Assembly (NCBI GenBank): GCA_900550365.1
Contig: URRR01000009.1
Coordinates: forward strand, 1 to 64,000
Direction: 5' to 3'
Source of the DNA: an uncultured Prevotella sp.
GTDB taxonomy: Bacteria; Bacteroidota; Bacteroidia; Bacteroidales; Bacteroidaceae
Length of the DNA stretch: 64,000 nt
Shown here: positions 33,409-42,145 of the stretch, in pieces
Numbering within the stretch: the first letter of the stretch is position 1
Layout of the letters: each line of letters starts with the position of its first letter
Notes under the pieces: model-generated
What the model saw: only the letters and a program-made list of their open reading frames with translations
Databases searched by the model: none
What the model was told of the DNA's origin: nothing
Program-made: the position numbers and the translations under genes

Positions 33409-33481
33409 GCGGCAATAGCTCAGTTGGTAGAGCGCGACCTTGCCAAGGTCGAGGTCGCGGGTCCGAGTCCCGTTTGCCGCT
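33409..33481 (+). tRNA. tRNA-Gly (GCC)
   Basis: 73 nt cloverleaf: acceptor GCGGCAA/TTGCCGC, D arm GCTC/GAGC, anticodon loop TTGCCAA with GCC at 33442-33444, T loop TCCGAGT closed by GCGGG/CCCGT. CCA is not encoded. First gene of a four-tRNA cluster. Confidence 0.97.
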
Positions 33482-33527
33482 CATACATTCTGAATAAACA
33501 GCGTGTGGGAGGAGTTCTTCCTGTTAA

Positions 33528-33609
33528 GCCCAGGTGGCGGAATTGGTAGACGCGCACGTTTCAGGTGCGTGTGTTTCACGACGTGCAGGTTCGAGTCCTG
33601 TTCTGGGCA
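33528..33609 (+). tRNA. tRNA-Leu (CAG)
   Basis: 82 nt class II tRNA with a long variable arm. Acceptor GCCCAGG/TCTGGGC, anticodon loop TTCAGGT with CAG at 33562-33564, T arm CAGG-TTCGAGT-CCTG. Confidence 0.95.
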
Positions 33610-33635
33610 CTTTTTATTCAGAATGATTTTATGTT

Positions 33636-33719
33636 GGAGAGGTGGCGGAATTGGTAGACGCGCTACTTTGAGGGGGTAGTGAAAATTGTTTCGTGGGAGT
33701 TCGAGTCTCCTCCTCTTCA
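33636..33719 (+). tRNA. tRNA-Leu (GAG)
   Basis: 84 nt class II tRNA. Acceptor GGAGAGG/CCTCTTC, anticodon loop TTGAGGG with GAG at 33670-33672, long variable arm, T arm GGGAG-TTCGAGT-CTCCT. Confidence 0.94.
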
Positions 33720-33743
33720 CACATAATGTTTTTATTGCTTCAG

Positions 33744-33816
33744 GCGGCAATAGCTCAGTTGGTAGAGCGCGACCTTGCCAAGGTCGAGGTCGCGGGTCCG
33801 AGTCCCGTTTGCCGCT
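33744..33816 (+). tRNA. tRNA-Gly (GCC), second copy
   Basis: Identical over 73 nt to the tRNA at 33409, anticodon GCC at 33777-33779. The unknown protein gene begins 25 bp after it. Confidence 0.97.
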
Positions 33817-33841
33817 CTTCTTCAAATCGAAAAATACACTC

Positions 33842-34387
33842 ATGAATTTATATTTAAGATACTTCGATAAAGAGACATTGGTAAGCAATGTCGATGACGC
33901 CATAGCTTTTTTGTATTCTATTGACGAGATAGGAATGAATCCCGATTTGGAGCGTGACATTAGGGAATATGTCGCAAGCAGCGTGTATTATCCGAAGCGT
34001 TACAAAATACGTCCCCGCGTTTATTTCATCATAATCAAGACCGAGGCGGCTACTATGCTTGACTTCAAGCAGAAGAAGGCTCTGCGTTCTAATCTTCATG
34101 CGGGTGATGCACGTGAGGAGGTCTCGCCGGCTTTGGCACGTCTTACAGAAGAGCGTCCGGGATGGTATGAGGGTACGCTTGATTTCAAGCGTGTCGTTCT
34201 GGTGCCTATAACGGGCAAGCATGAATACCGTGACACTCACTTCGTAGTGAACTGTAAGGCCATGTCCGGGCTCGACTGTTATAACCGTATGGTAGACCAT
34301 CTGCGCGGAAGAGTAGACAGCCGTAGCCAGTTCCCTTCAGCCAAGGGCAAGAACTTCAAGTTCCGTTATCTTGGCATGTGGAAATAA
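33842..34387 (+). CDS. Conserved hypothetical protein
   Basis: 181 aa from the ATG at 33842; the open frame extends upstream through the last tRNA-Gly, which cannot be coding. I do not recognise a named family. The sequence is soluble and mixed in charge: MNLYLRYFDKETLVSNVDDA at the start, then KRYKIRPRVYFIIIKTEAAT near residue 60 and a basic C-terminal end KGKNFKFRYLGMWK. No catalytic motif is visible. It begins 25 bp after the tRNA cluster and may be read from the tRNA promoter. ssb and a phosphopantetheinyl transferase gene follow on the same strand. Confidence 0.75.
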   Translation: MNLYLRYFDKETLVSNVDDAIAFLYSIDEIGMNPDLERDIREYVASSVYYPKRYKIRPRVYFIIIKTEAATMLDFKQKKALRSNLHAGDAREEVSPALARLTEERPGWYEGTLDFKRVVLVPITGKHEYRDTHFVVNCKAMSGLDCYNRMVDHLRGRVDSRSQFPSAKGKNFKFRYLGMWK

Positions 34388-34413
34388 TCGTAGCAAAATA
34401 GCAGTGCGGTTTT

Positions 34414-34456
34414 ATGGCCTTAGATTTGTGAAAGGCCATTAAGCCGCATGGCTTTT
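34414..34456 (+). terminator. Double hairpin before ssb
   Basis: ATGGCCTT (34414-34421) pairs with AAGGCCAT (34432-34439), then AAGCC/GGCTT (34441-34454) is followed by a short T run. Confidence 0.5.
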
Positions 34457-34479
34457 ATAATCCTCAAAACTTAAGTCGT

Positions 34480-34884
34480 ATGAACAAAGTCATGCTTATA
34501 GGCAATGTAGGCAAGGAACCTGTTATACGTTATTATGACCATGACCAGGCCGTGGCAACGCTGTCGCTGGCCACGACGGAGCGCGGCTACACGTTGCAGA
34601 ACGGTACGCAGGTGCCTGACAGGACAGACTGGCACAACATCGTGCTTTATAGAGGTTTGGCCAAGATTGTAGAGAAATATGTGCATAAGGGAGACAAGCT
34701 GTATGTTGAGGGGCGCATCCATTACCGCACGTATGATGACCAGAAAGGCATTCGCCATTATGTAACTGAGGTTTACGCTGATAATATGGAGCTGCTGTCA
34801 CCTAAACCGGCTCAGCCTGCTGCGCAGGACCAGGCCAAATCTGCTGTTGCAAGTCCTGAAGATAACAATGACGCGCCATTCTGA
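34480..34884 (+). CDS. ssb: Single-stranded DNA-binding protein
   Basis: 134 aa. One OB fold (about 1-105): MNKVMLIGNVGKEPVIRYYDHDQAVATLSLAT, DRTDWHNIVLYRGLAKIVEKYVHKGDKLYVEGRIHYRTYDDQKGIRHYVTEVYAD. A short linker follows, and the C-terminal tip NNDAPF is the peptide by which SSB recruits RarA, RecO, helicases and others. The PF ending is kept although the tip is less acidic than in E. coli. 44 bp separate it from the next gene. Confidence 0.95.
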   Translation: MNKVMLIGNVGKEPVIRYYDHDQAVATLSLATTERGYTLQNGTQVPDRTDWHNIVLYRGLAKIVEKYVHKGDKLYVEGRIHYRTYDDQKGIRHYVTEVYADNMELLSPKPAQPAAQDQAKSAVASPEDNNDAPF

Positions 34885-34928
34885 ATTTTAAGAATGGCTG
34901 TCACCGATTTCCGCATACATCATAATTT

Positions 34929-35537
34929 ATGCCGCTGATATCTGTTGATAACGTTCTGCCCGGCGTAAGACTGGGATTATGGAGAATAGAGGAAAGTGTA
35001 GGAACGTTTATTAGTGAATATCCTGAACTTGGTTATCTTGAGCGTGTGATTGAAGGCTATGGTTCAGAGTCTCGCCGTATTGAGATATTGGCTGTGCACG
35101 CTTTGTTGCGTCGGATGGGTATTGACGGCGTAACGCTTTGCCATGAGGCATCGGGCAAGCCATATCTTACAGACGGAACTAACATCGGCATCAGCCACAC
35201 AAAGGGATGCGCGGCCGTAATACATTCACCGCACGCAAAAGTGGCTGTAGACGTAGAGTATATTGACGAAAGGGTAGGGCGTGTCGCTGAGAGGATGCTG
35301 CGTAGTGATGAGAAGGCGGAAACCCTGTTGCTGAAACTTTTGCACTGGTGCGCAAAGGAGACATTATATAAACTGTATTCAGAGGACCGGCTTTCACTTG
35401 CAGAAATGTGTCTGCTGGCCGTAAAAGGTAATGATACGGAAGGAATAATAACCGTAAAAAATGACAGACGCGGCGAAACATTGGATGTTTCATACCGCGT
35501 GTCTGAAGGTTTCGTTATCACTTACGTTGCTCTTTAG
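34929..35537 (+). CDS. 4'-phosphopantetheinyl transferase (Sfp type)
   Basis: 202 aa. It attaches phosphopantetheine from CoA to carrier proteins. The two superfamily motifs are present: VAVDVEYID near residue 103 (magnesium site) and WCAKETLYKLY near residue 140. The N-terminal half is shorter than in Sfp but has the GISHTKGCAAV segment near residue 87. Target could be the fatty-acid acyl carrier protein or a secondary pathway. Its last 20 bp overlap the end of the convergent DEAD-box helicase gene. Confidence 0.85.
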   Translation: MPLISVDNVLPGVRLGLWRIEESVGTFISEYPELGYLERVIEGYGSESRRIEILAVHALLRRMGIDGVTLCHEASGKPYLTDGTNIGISHTKGCAAVIHSPHAKVAVDVEYIDERVGRVAERMLRSDEKAETLLLKLLHWCAKETLYKLYSEDRLSLAEMCLLAVKGNDTEGIITVKNDRRGETLDVSYRVSEGFVITYVAL

Positions 35538-36777
35538 GCTTGTTGCCTTTCTTGCCTCCTTTTTTCTTTCCGTGAAAACCACGGCCTTTTTTCCCGTAAT
35601 GACGTTCACCTTTATTTTCAATAATCTTATATTCCGGTGCTTTTCCGAGTCCTTTAGGCAATGGTATTTTCTCAACTTCATATCCTAAGAATTTCTCAAT
35701 CTGCATGAAGTTGCCTACTTCCTTGCCGCGGACGAGAGTTATAGCTATGCCATCGTGGTCAGCCCTGGCTGTTCTTCCTATACGGTGAACATAGTCTTCG
35801 GAGTCATGTGGCACATCATAGTTTATCACCATAGATATGTCATCTATGTCGATGCCTCTCGCCACGATGTCAGTTGCTACGAGAACATCAATCTGTCCGC
35901 TTTTGAACTGGTACATCACTTCGTCGCGCTGGCTTTGCATCAGGTCTGAGTGCATCTCTCCGCTGTTTATTTTTGAGCTTCTCAGATACTTGTTTATATC
36001 CTTGACCTTGAGCTTTGAGCTTGAGAATATTATGACCCTTTTTTGTCCGTATTTCTTAAATATGTCTTTAAGTACGCCGTTTTTTTGATTTTCATGGCAT
36101 ACGCATGCCATTTGATGTATTTTTTCAGCAGGCTTGCTTACTGCGAGTTTGATGATTGACGGACTCTTGAGAATTGTTTTGGCAAGGTCCTCGATCTTCT
36201 TGGGCATTGTTGCAGAGAACATGATTGTCTGGCAGTATGACGGCAGGAGCTTGGCTATCGAAAGGATATCTTCAGAAAAACCCATGTCAAGCATGCGGTC
36301 AGCCTCGTCAAGGACAAAGAATGAAACCTTGCCAAGGTCAACATTATCCATAGTAATATGGCTGATGAGTCTGCCCGGTGTGGCGATTATTATGTCAGCA
36401 CCGAGCTTCATGCTTTTATATTCCTGATCGTAACGGTTCCCGTCGTTGCCTCCATAGACGGCAACGCTGCTTACATCGTCAATGTAATATGAGAAACCCT
36501 GCATTGCCTGGTCAATCTGCTGTGCCAGTTCTCTTGTCGGGCTCATGATGACGCAATTGATTGATTCCTCAGGAAATCCTCCATCGTCAAGCATGCTAAG
36601 TATCGGCAACAGATAAGCTGCGGTTTTCCCTGTGCCGGTCTGTGCTATTCCGAGTACGTCTTTACCGTCAAGTATTTCGGGGATACATTTTTCTTGTATG
36701 GGCGTGCATGAAGTCCACCCCATATCGTCAATGGCGTCGAGAGTGTTGTCACTTAAGTCTAAATCATAAAAATCCAT
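35518..36777 (-). CDS. DEAD-box RNA helicase
   Basis: 419 aa. Motifs in order: Q motif GWTSCTPIQEKCIP (about 20), I AQTGTGKT (about 46), Ia PTRELAQQ, Ib TPGRLISH, II DEAD (about 157), III SAT, IV to VI with VATDIVARGIDIDD (about 295) and HRIGRTARAD (about 325). A basic Lys/Gly-rich tail (HYGKKGRGFHGKKKGGKKGNK) probably binds RNA. It is the last gene of the lon-tgt-lpt operon, 3 bp after the permease gene, and may act in ribosome assembly or RNA decay. Confidence 0.95.
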   Translation of the reverse strand: MDFYDLDLSDNTLDAIDDMGWTSCTPIQEKCIPEILDGKDVLGIAQTGTGKTAAYLLPILSMLDDGGFPEESINCVIMSPTRELAQQIDQAMQGFSYYIDDVSSVAVYGGNDGNRYDQEYKSMKLGADIIIATPGRLISHITMDNVDLGKVSFFVLDEADRMLDMGFSEDILSIAKLLPSYCQTIMFSATMPKKIEDLAKTILKSPSIIKLAVSKPAEKIHQMACVCHENQKNGVLKDIFKKYGQKRVIIFSSSKLKVKDINKYLRSSKINSGEMHSDLMQSQRDEVMYQFKSGQIDVLVATDIVARGIDIDDISMVINYDVPHDSEDYVHRIGRTARADHDGIAITLVRGKEVGNFMQIEKFLGYEVEKIPLPKGLGKAPEYKIIENKGERHYGKKGRGFHGKKKGGKKGNKPKEQRK

Positions 36778-36780
36778 ATA

Positions 36781-38010
36781 TCAATTAGGTGCTTTGCGGT
36801 AGCAGAAGTATGCTACGATTGTAAAAATAATGTTAGGTATCCACGCGGCCAGCATTGGTGGAGTGTCGGCATTGATAGCGAACGTTGATGACACCGTTTG
36901 CAGCATAATATATGTGAAACTGAGTGCCAAACCTATGCCGAGATATAATCCCATACCGCCTTTCCGCTTTCGTGAAGACAACGACAGGCCTATCGTGGTA
37001 AGAATGAACGAGGCAAATGATGTCGCAATGCGCTTATGATATTCAACTTCATATTGAACAACGTTGCCAGAGCCTCGGTCTATTTGTTTGTTGATGTAAT
37101 CTCTCAGTTGCGGACTGGTGAATGTCTCCTGTTGGCCTTTAGAGTAGACAAGGTCAGTCGGTTCCATCATAATCAGCGTGTCTTTTACTGAGCCGCTGGT
37201 TATTATCTCACGCATTCCGCGCAACTGTCTTATGCGCCAGTTGCGTGCTTTCCAGTGATATTTCGAGTCTGAAATTGTGTCATACTGTATTTCAGATGCT
37301 GTCATATGGCTCACGAGTTTCTTGTCTTCAAACTTGTCGAGGCAGAATCCGTAGCCTTTTTTCAGATTATTGTCATAATGTTGGATGTATGCTATTACGC
37401 CTTTACCCACCTGTAACTGGACGTTCTCAGCAGAAGTGTTCTTCTTCTTATTCTTATACATTGACTCAAAGTTCTGCCTTATGATTGTGCCTTGAGGTAT
37501 AACGTATGCTCCGAGCAGAAATGTCATGAGAGATATAATGGCTGCTGATATCATGTAAGGCCTCATCAGCCGCTTGAAACTCACGCCTGCGGCCAGCATG
37601 GATATTATCTCAGAGTTACCCGCCAGCTTAGATGTAAAGAATATTACAGCAATAAATACGAACAGCGGGCTGAACAGGTTGGCGAAATAAGGTACGAAGT
37701 TCATGTAGTAGTCAACCACTATCGCCCTGAGCGGTGCGTGGTATTGAGCGAATTTCGCAAGGTTCTCGTTGATGTCGAATACGATGGATATCGAGATGAT
37801 AAGGGCAATCGAGTAGAAATACGTGCCTATAAACTTCTTTATTATGTACCAGTCGAGAATCTTCAGGTATCTGAATGGATTGATGTATTTCATCCAACCC
37901 AGCTTGCGGCCGAGCCGAGCCAAAGGTGCTGCAAGTATGCCGAGCCGTCTTCTTGACTGTCTCGCAAGTTTTAGAATGCCTTTATATCTTCTGATGTTTT
38001 TCGCTTTCAT
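36781..38010 (-). CDS. LptF/LptG family permease
   Basis: 409 aa. It shows the YjgP/YjgQ layout: membrane helices near residues 55-75, 100-125 and 155-175, a large periplasmic beta-rich domain (about 180-300), and three helices at the C terminus. The inner-membrane permease works with LptB to move lipopolysaccharide out of the membrane. The N-terminal extension of about 45 basic residues is longer than in enterobacteria. Whether this is LptF or LptG cannot be decided from this copy. It starts 9 bp after tgt. Confidence 0.9.
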   Translation of the reverse strand: MKAKNIRRYKGILKLARQSRRRLGILAAPLARLGRKLGWMKYINPFRYLKILDWYIIKKFIGTYFYSIALIISISIVFDINENLAKFAQYHAPLRAIVVDYYMNFVPYFANLFSPLFVFIAVIFFTSKLAGNSEIISMLAAGVSFKRLMRPYMISAAIISLMTFLLGAYVIPQGTIIRQNFESMYKNKKKNTSAENVQLQVGKGVIAYIQHYDNNLKKGYGFCLDKFEDKKLVSHMTASEIQYDTISDSKYHWKARNWRIRQLRGMREIITSGSVKDTLIMMEPTDLVYSKGQQETFTSPQLRDYINKQIDRGSGNVVQYEVEYHKRIATSFASFILTTIGLSLSSRKRKGGMGLYLGIGLALSFTYIMLQTVSSTFAINADTPPMLAAWIPNIIFTIVAYFCYRKAPN

Positions 38011-38019
38011 GCCGTTTTG

Positions 38020-39147
38020 TTATATTCTTTTGCCGAGTTGGCTGATGACAGATGCTTTCCATTTCACGAAGTTTCCGGCTTCAATGTGCTCCCTCGCATC
38101 GTTGACGAGTCGCAGGTAGAAAGCCAGGTTATGTATGCTGGCTATCTGCATGGCAAGCAGTTCCTGCGCCTTGAAAAGGTGGTGCAGGTATGCTTTTGAG
38201 TAAGTCTTGTCAACGTCGCAGCCGTCAGGGTCAATGGGCGAAAAGTCCATTGACCACTTTTTGTTACGCATGTTCATTGTGCCGTTATAGGTGAAAAGCA
38301 TTGCGTTGCGTCCGTTACGCGTCGGCATTACACAGTCAAACATGTCAACGCCGCGCTCTATTGCCTCAAGGATGTTCTGAGGTGTGCCCACGCCCATAAG
38401 GTATCGTGGCTTGTCTTTGGGCAGAATCTCGTTGACAACCTCAATCATTTCATACATCACTTCGGTAGGTTCGCCTACGGCCAGACCGCCGATAGCGTTG
38501 CCTTCAGCGCCTTTGTCGGCAACAAACTTTGCCGCCTCGCGTCGCAGGTCTTTGAATGTGCAGCCCTGAACGATAGGAAACAATGCCTGCTGGTACCCGT
38601 AAAGAGGCTCAGTCTCGTTGAATCTCTTGATGCAGCGGTCGAGCCAGCGTTGTGTCAGCATCAGGCTGTTTTTAGCATACTGGTAATCGCTTTGTCCTGG
38701 CGGGCATTCGTCAAAAGCCATCATTATGTCGGCACCGATAGCTCTTTCTGTGTCAATTACGTTCTCAGGGGTAAAGAAATGTTTTGAGCCGTCAATGTGT
38801 GAGCGGAACTCGCAGCCCTCCTCCCTGAGTTTTCTGATGCCGGTAAGAGAGAACACCTGGAATCCGCCGCTGTCAGTAAGGATAGGGCGGTCCCATGTAT
38901 TGAACTTATGCAGTCCGCCGGCAGCCTTAAGTACATCAAGCCCGGGGCGAAGGTACAGATGATAAGTGTTGCCCAGAATAATCTGTGCCTTCACCTGTTC
39001 GCGCAGCTCACTGAAGTGTACGCCCTTAACACTGCCGCACGTACCCACGGGCATGAATATCGGCGTGCGTATCTGTCCGTGGTCAGTGGTAATCAGGCCG
39101 GTGCGTGCGTCACTGGCGTCATCGGTATGTAACAGTTTGAAAAACAT
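38020..39147 (-). CDS. tgt: tRNA-guanine transglycosylase
   Basis: 375 aa from the ATG at 39147, 4 bp after the lon stop; a TTG further upstream would overlap lon. It exchanges guanine 34 for preQ1 in tRNAs with GUN anticodons. The active site is intact: DSGGFQVFSL near residue 92 with the first catalytic Asp, and MFDCVMPTRNGRN near residue 258 with the nucleophile Asp. The zinc site normally reading CxCxxC before Y-S-x-A-Y-L-H-H-L is here DPDGCDVDKTYSKAYLHHL, with only one Cys. queC in the same window makes the precursor. Confidence 0.93.
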   Translation of the reverse strand: MFFKLLHTDDASDARTGLITTDHGQIRTPIFMPVGTCGSVKGVHFSELREQVKAQIILGNTYHLYLRPGLDVLKAAGGLHKFNTWDRPILTDSGGFQVFSLTGIRKLREEGCEFRSHIDGSKHFFTPENVIDTERAIGADIMMAFDECPPGQSDYQYAKNSLMLTQRWLDRCIKRFNETEPLYGYQQALFPIVQGCTFKDLRREAAKFVADKGAEGNAIGGLAVGEPTEVMYEMIEVVNEILPKDKPRYLMGVGTPQNILEAIERGVDMFDCVMPTRNGRNAMLFTYNGTMNMRNKKWSMDFSPIDPDGCDVDKTYSKAYLHHLFKAQELLAMQIASIHNLAFYLRLVNDAREHIEAGNFVKWKASVISQLGKRI

Positions 39148-39151
39148 ATTG

Positions 39152-41599
39152 TCAGTCGTCAATGTCAAACGTAACGGGATTCTTTACGAGTTCATCAGTC
39201 AGGGCGAAGTCCCATACTTCGCAGATGTTCTCAACGTAATGGAAATTCACTCCATTGAGATATTCCTGCGATATTTCCTCTATGTCCTTCCTGTTGTCTC
39301 GGCACATCACGATTTCGGCGATGCCCGCACGCTTGGCGGCAAGTATTTTCTCCTTTATTCCGCCTACCGGCAGCACTTTGCCCCGGAGCGTTATCTCGCC
39401 CGTCATGGCTGTCTTGGCCCTTACTTTGCGTTGTGTCAGGGCTGAGGCTATGGATGTGGCGATAGTGATACCAGCAGACGGACCGTCTTTTGGCGTAGCT
39501 CCTTCAGGTACGTGGATGTGTATGTTCCAATGGTCAAATATGCGGTAGTCAATCTTCAGGACGTCAGCATGAGCCTTGACATATTCCAGTGCAAGTATGG
39601 CTGATTCTTTCATCACGTCGCCAAGGTTGCCGGTCAGCGTAAGTTTAGAGCCTTTGCCTTTGCTCAGACTTGTCTCGATGAAGAGAATTTCGCCGCCCAC
39701 GCTTGTCCATGCCAGACCGGTCACCACGCCAGCATATTCATTACCTTGGTATATGTCGCGGTAGAACGGCGGATTGCCCAACAGCGATGTAATCTCGTCA
39801 GGTGTAATCTTAGTGTACGGCAGGATATAGTCTTTAGCCTTTATGAAGGCAAGTTTGCGCAGCGCCTTGTTTATTTGTTTCTCAAGCTGGCGCACACCGC
39901 TCTCCCTTGTGTACTGCTCTATTATCTTCTCGATGGCCTGCTTTGTGAACATCAGGCGTTTTTCGCTGTCCAGACCGGTATTGGCTTTTTCCTTAGGTAT
40001 CAGGTGGCGCTTGGCTATCTCCACCTTTTCCTCCGTGATATATCCGCTCACCTCAATCAGCTCCATACGGTCGAGCAGCGGGCGCGGGATAGTGTTGAGG
40101 TCGTTGGCGGTGGCGATGAAGAGCACCTTTGACAGGTCATAGTCAACGTCAAGATAATTGTCGTGGAAGGCAAAGTTCTGCTCCGGGTCGAGCACTTCGA
40201 GCAAAGCTGACGCAGGGTCACCGTTGACGGTGTTCTGAGTAACCTTGTCAATTTCGTCGAGTATGAACACGGGGTTAGACGACCCGGCCTTCTGTATGCT
40301 CTTTATTATGCGTCCGGGCATGGCGCCGATGTACGTGCGGCGGTGTCCGCGAATTTCGGCCTCGTCGTGAAGTCCGCCCAACGATATGCGCACATACTTG
40401 CGCTTCATGGCGGCTGCTATGCTTTTGCCGAGGCTGGTCTTGCCTACTCCCGGAGGGCCGTACAGACAGATGATAGGCGACTTCAGATCTCTTCTGAGGC
40501 TGAGCACGGCCATATACTCGAGGATACGCTCCTTTACCTTCTTCATGCCGTAGTGGTCTTTGTCCAGCACCTTCTGGGCTCTGTTGAGGTTAAGGTCGTC
40601 TTGTGTATAGCTCTCCCACGGCAGGTTGACCATTGTCTGGAGATATGTAAGCTGTACGCTGAACTCCGGGCTTTGCGGATTAAGTATATCCAGCTTGTCC
40701 AGTTCGCGGTTGAATGTCTTTTCCACTTCTTCCGGCCACTTCTTTTTCTTCGCAGCTTCAGTCAGCTCTTTTTTCTCAGGATAGCTCTCGCCGCCGGAGA
40801 GTTCCTCCTTTATGTTCTTTATCTGCTGCTGCAGGAAGTATTCGCGCTGCTGTTCGTCTATGTCCTCACGTGTTTTGGTGCGGATGTCGTGCTTTATCTC
40901 CAGCAGTTGCATCTCGCGGTGCAGAATCTTGAGCAGTTTGAACAGGCGGTCTTTCAGCGAGTTTGCCTTCAGCAGCTTTATCTTCTCGGCCGTGTCGAAC
41001 GGCAGGCTTGTGCAGACAAAGTTGAGCAGGATTACGGCATTGTTGATGTTCTGCAGTGCAAACTGTGCCTCGTCAGGTATTTCGTCGTTCTTCTTGACGT
41101 AGTCTATCGTAACGTTGCGCAGGTCATCTATCGCCGTCATGAACTCCTTGTCCTTGACGTCAGGTATTTTTTCCGGTGCCACCTCTACCGTGCCTTTCAG
41201 GTAGGGCGTTACCTGGTTTATGGATGTCAGCCTGCAGCGGCCGAGCCCCTGCAGTATAACGGTAAGGTTATCGTTAGAACCGGGCATCTCGAGCACACGT
41301 ATAATCTTGGCATATACGCCGTATTCGTAAAGGTCTTCCTTGCGTGCGGGCGTATCTTCGTCGGCACTCTTCTGACAGAATACGGCAAACGGTTCGTCGC
41401 CGTTGTCCTTAAGGTGGTTTACCAGGTTGAGGCTGGCCGTGCGGCCTATGAGCACAGGCGATACTACGCCCGGAAACAATATAAGGTTACGCGTTGCCAG
41501 AATAGGAATTTCGCCGTTCTCGTTACCCTCAAACAGTTTGGAAATGTCGCCTTCATAGTCTGCAATCATCGAGAAGGCGCCGTTGTTGTCTCTTTTCAT
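39152..41599 (-). CDS. lon: ATP-dependent protease Lon
   Basis: 815 aa, full-length LonA. The N-terminal substrate-recognition domain starts at PILATRNLILFPGVVSPV (about 32), a coiled segment follows (EDIDEQQREYFLQQQIKNIKEEL), Walker A GPPGVGKTSLGKS is near residue 371, Walker B PVFILDEIDKV near 435, and the Ser-Lys protease dyad is in PKDGPSAGIT (about 695) and LPVGGIKEKILAAKRAG (about 735). It degrades damaged and regulatory proteins. First gene of the operon lon, tgt, lpt permease, DEAD helicase. A large antisense open frame exists but is a shadow. Confidence 0.97.
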   Translation of the reverse strand: MKRDNNGAFSMIADYEGDISKLFEGNENGEIPILATRNLILFPGVVSPVLIGRTASLNLVNHLKDNGDEPFAVFCQKSADEDTPARKEDLYEYGVYAKIIRVLEMPGSNDNLTVILQGLGRCRLTSINQVTPYLKGTVEVAPEKIPDVKDKEFMTAIDDLRNVTIDYVKKNDEIPDEAQFALQNINNAVILLNFVCTSLPFDTAEKIKLLKANSLKDRLFKLLKILHREMQLLEIKHDIRTKTREDIDEQQREYFLQQQIKNIKEELSGGESYPEKKELTEAAKKKKWPEEVEKTFNRELDKLDILNPQSPEFSVQLTYLQTMVNLPWESYTQDDLNLNRAQKVLDKDHYGMKKVKERILEYMAVLSLRRDLKSPIICLYGPPGVGKTSLGKSIAAAMKRKYVRISLGGLHDEAEIRGHRRTYIGAMPGRIIKSIQKAGSSNPVFILDEIDKVTQNTVNGDPASALLEVLDPEQNFAFHDNYLDVDYDLSKVLFIATANDLNTIPRPLLDRMELIEVSGYITEEKVEIAKRHLIPKEKANTGLDSEKRLMFTKQAIEKIIEQYTRESGVRQLEKQINKALRKLAFIKAKDYILPYTKITPDEITSLLGNPPFYRDIYQGNEYAGVVTGLAWTSVGGEILFIETSLSKGKGSKLTLTGNLGDVMKESAILALEYVKAHADVLKIDYRIFDHWNIHIHVPEGATPKDGPSAGITIATSIASALTQRKVRAKTAMTGEITLRGKVLPVGGIKEKILAAKRAGIAEIVMCRDNRKDIEEISQEYLNGVNFHYVENICEVWDFALTDELVKNPVTFDIDD

Positions 41600-41613
41600 A
41601 TCAGTTAATTGTT

Positions 41614-41677
41614 GTCGGGCTCACGGCAACGTGGCCGCTTCAGTTGGCGGCTTGCACGACCGGGCCTGCGGCCCGAC
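41614..41677 (-). other. GC-rich structured leader of lon
   Basis: GTCGGGC (41614-41620) pairs with GCCCGAC (41671-41677). Inside are GCCGC/GGCGGC arms (about 41654-41672) and CGGGC/GCCCG. The structure lies between the lon -7 box and the lon ATG, so it is in the 5' leader. Confidence 0.55.
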
Positions 41678-41710
41678 ATTACGTTTCTTGGAAAATATAA
41701 TTTTGGGGTG

Positions 41711-41718
41711 CAAATTTA
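41711..41718 (-). promoter_or_regulatory. -7 box of lon
   Basis: Minus-strand TAAATTTG matches TAnnTTTG, about 112 bp before the lon ATG. A -33 match at 19-21 bp is not seen. Confidence 0.5.
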
Positions 41719-42145
41719 CTTATTTTAATTGACAATTTATCCTGAGACGTGAATTATTTACATATAATTAAGTAAAGCGCGCCCTGTTACGGCATGCATC
41801 GGCGTCAGATTTTTGTATCGGTCTGTGTCGCATGATAATTGTGCGGCATTTGCATGTCTTCAGTATGCAATCCGGCTGCTGTTTTCATTGTGTCGTTGTT
41901 TTGATAAAAATGCTTACATTCTGTATTTTGACAACGCTCTCAGTCTGCCGTATTTTCATCTGCAAAATATTTATCCGTAAATATCGCGTGAAAACGTGTG
42001 CAGATGTAACATATTGGTAGTTAATAAGATACGTTTTAAAGCGCAGAAGTGTGCATGAAAAAAGAGCTGAAATTGTGCTGAAAACCACTGTTTATGCCAC
42101 GTTTTATATGCTTTTCAGGGTCTTAAAAACGTACTTTGGTGATGC
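41719..42145. other. Intergenic stretch with no recognised feature
   Basis: Part of the 838-bp divergent gap between lon and lpxD. Short open frames exist (for example at 41832 and 42051) but none has a ribosome site, promoter or recognisable product. The base composition is AT-rich. The remaining 42227-42380 is also blank. Confidence 0.4.

Noticed and set aside
33686..33841. N-terminal extension of the protein after the tRNAs
   Set aside because: It would translate most of a tRNA-Leu end and a complete tRNA-Gly.
40343..41608. 421-codon open frame antisense to lon
   Set aside because: It mirrors the lon reading frame, has no promoter or homology and is Cys/Leu/Val-rich as shadows of GC-biased genes are.
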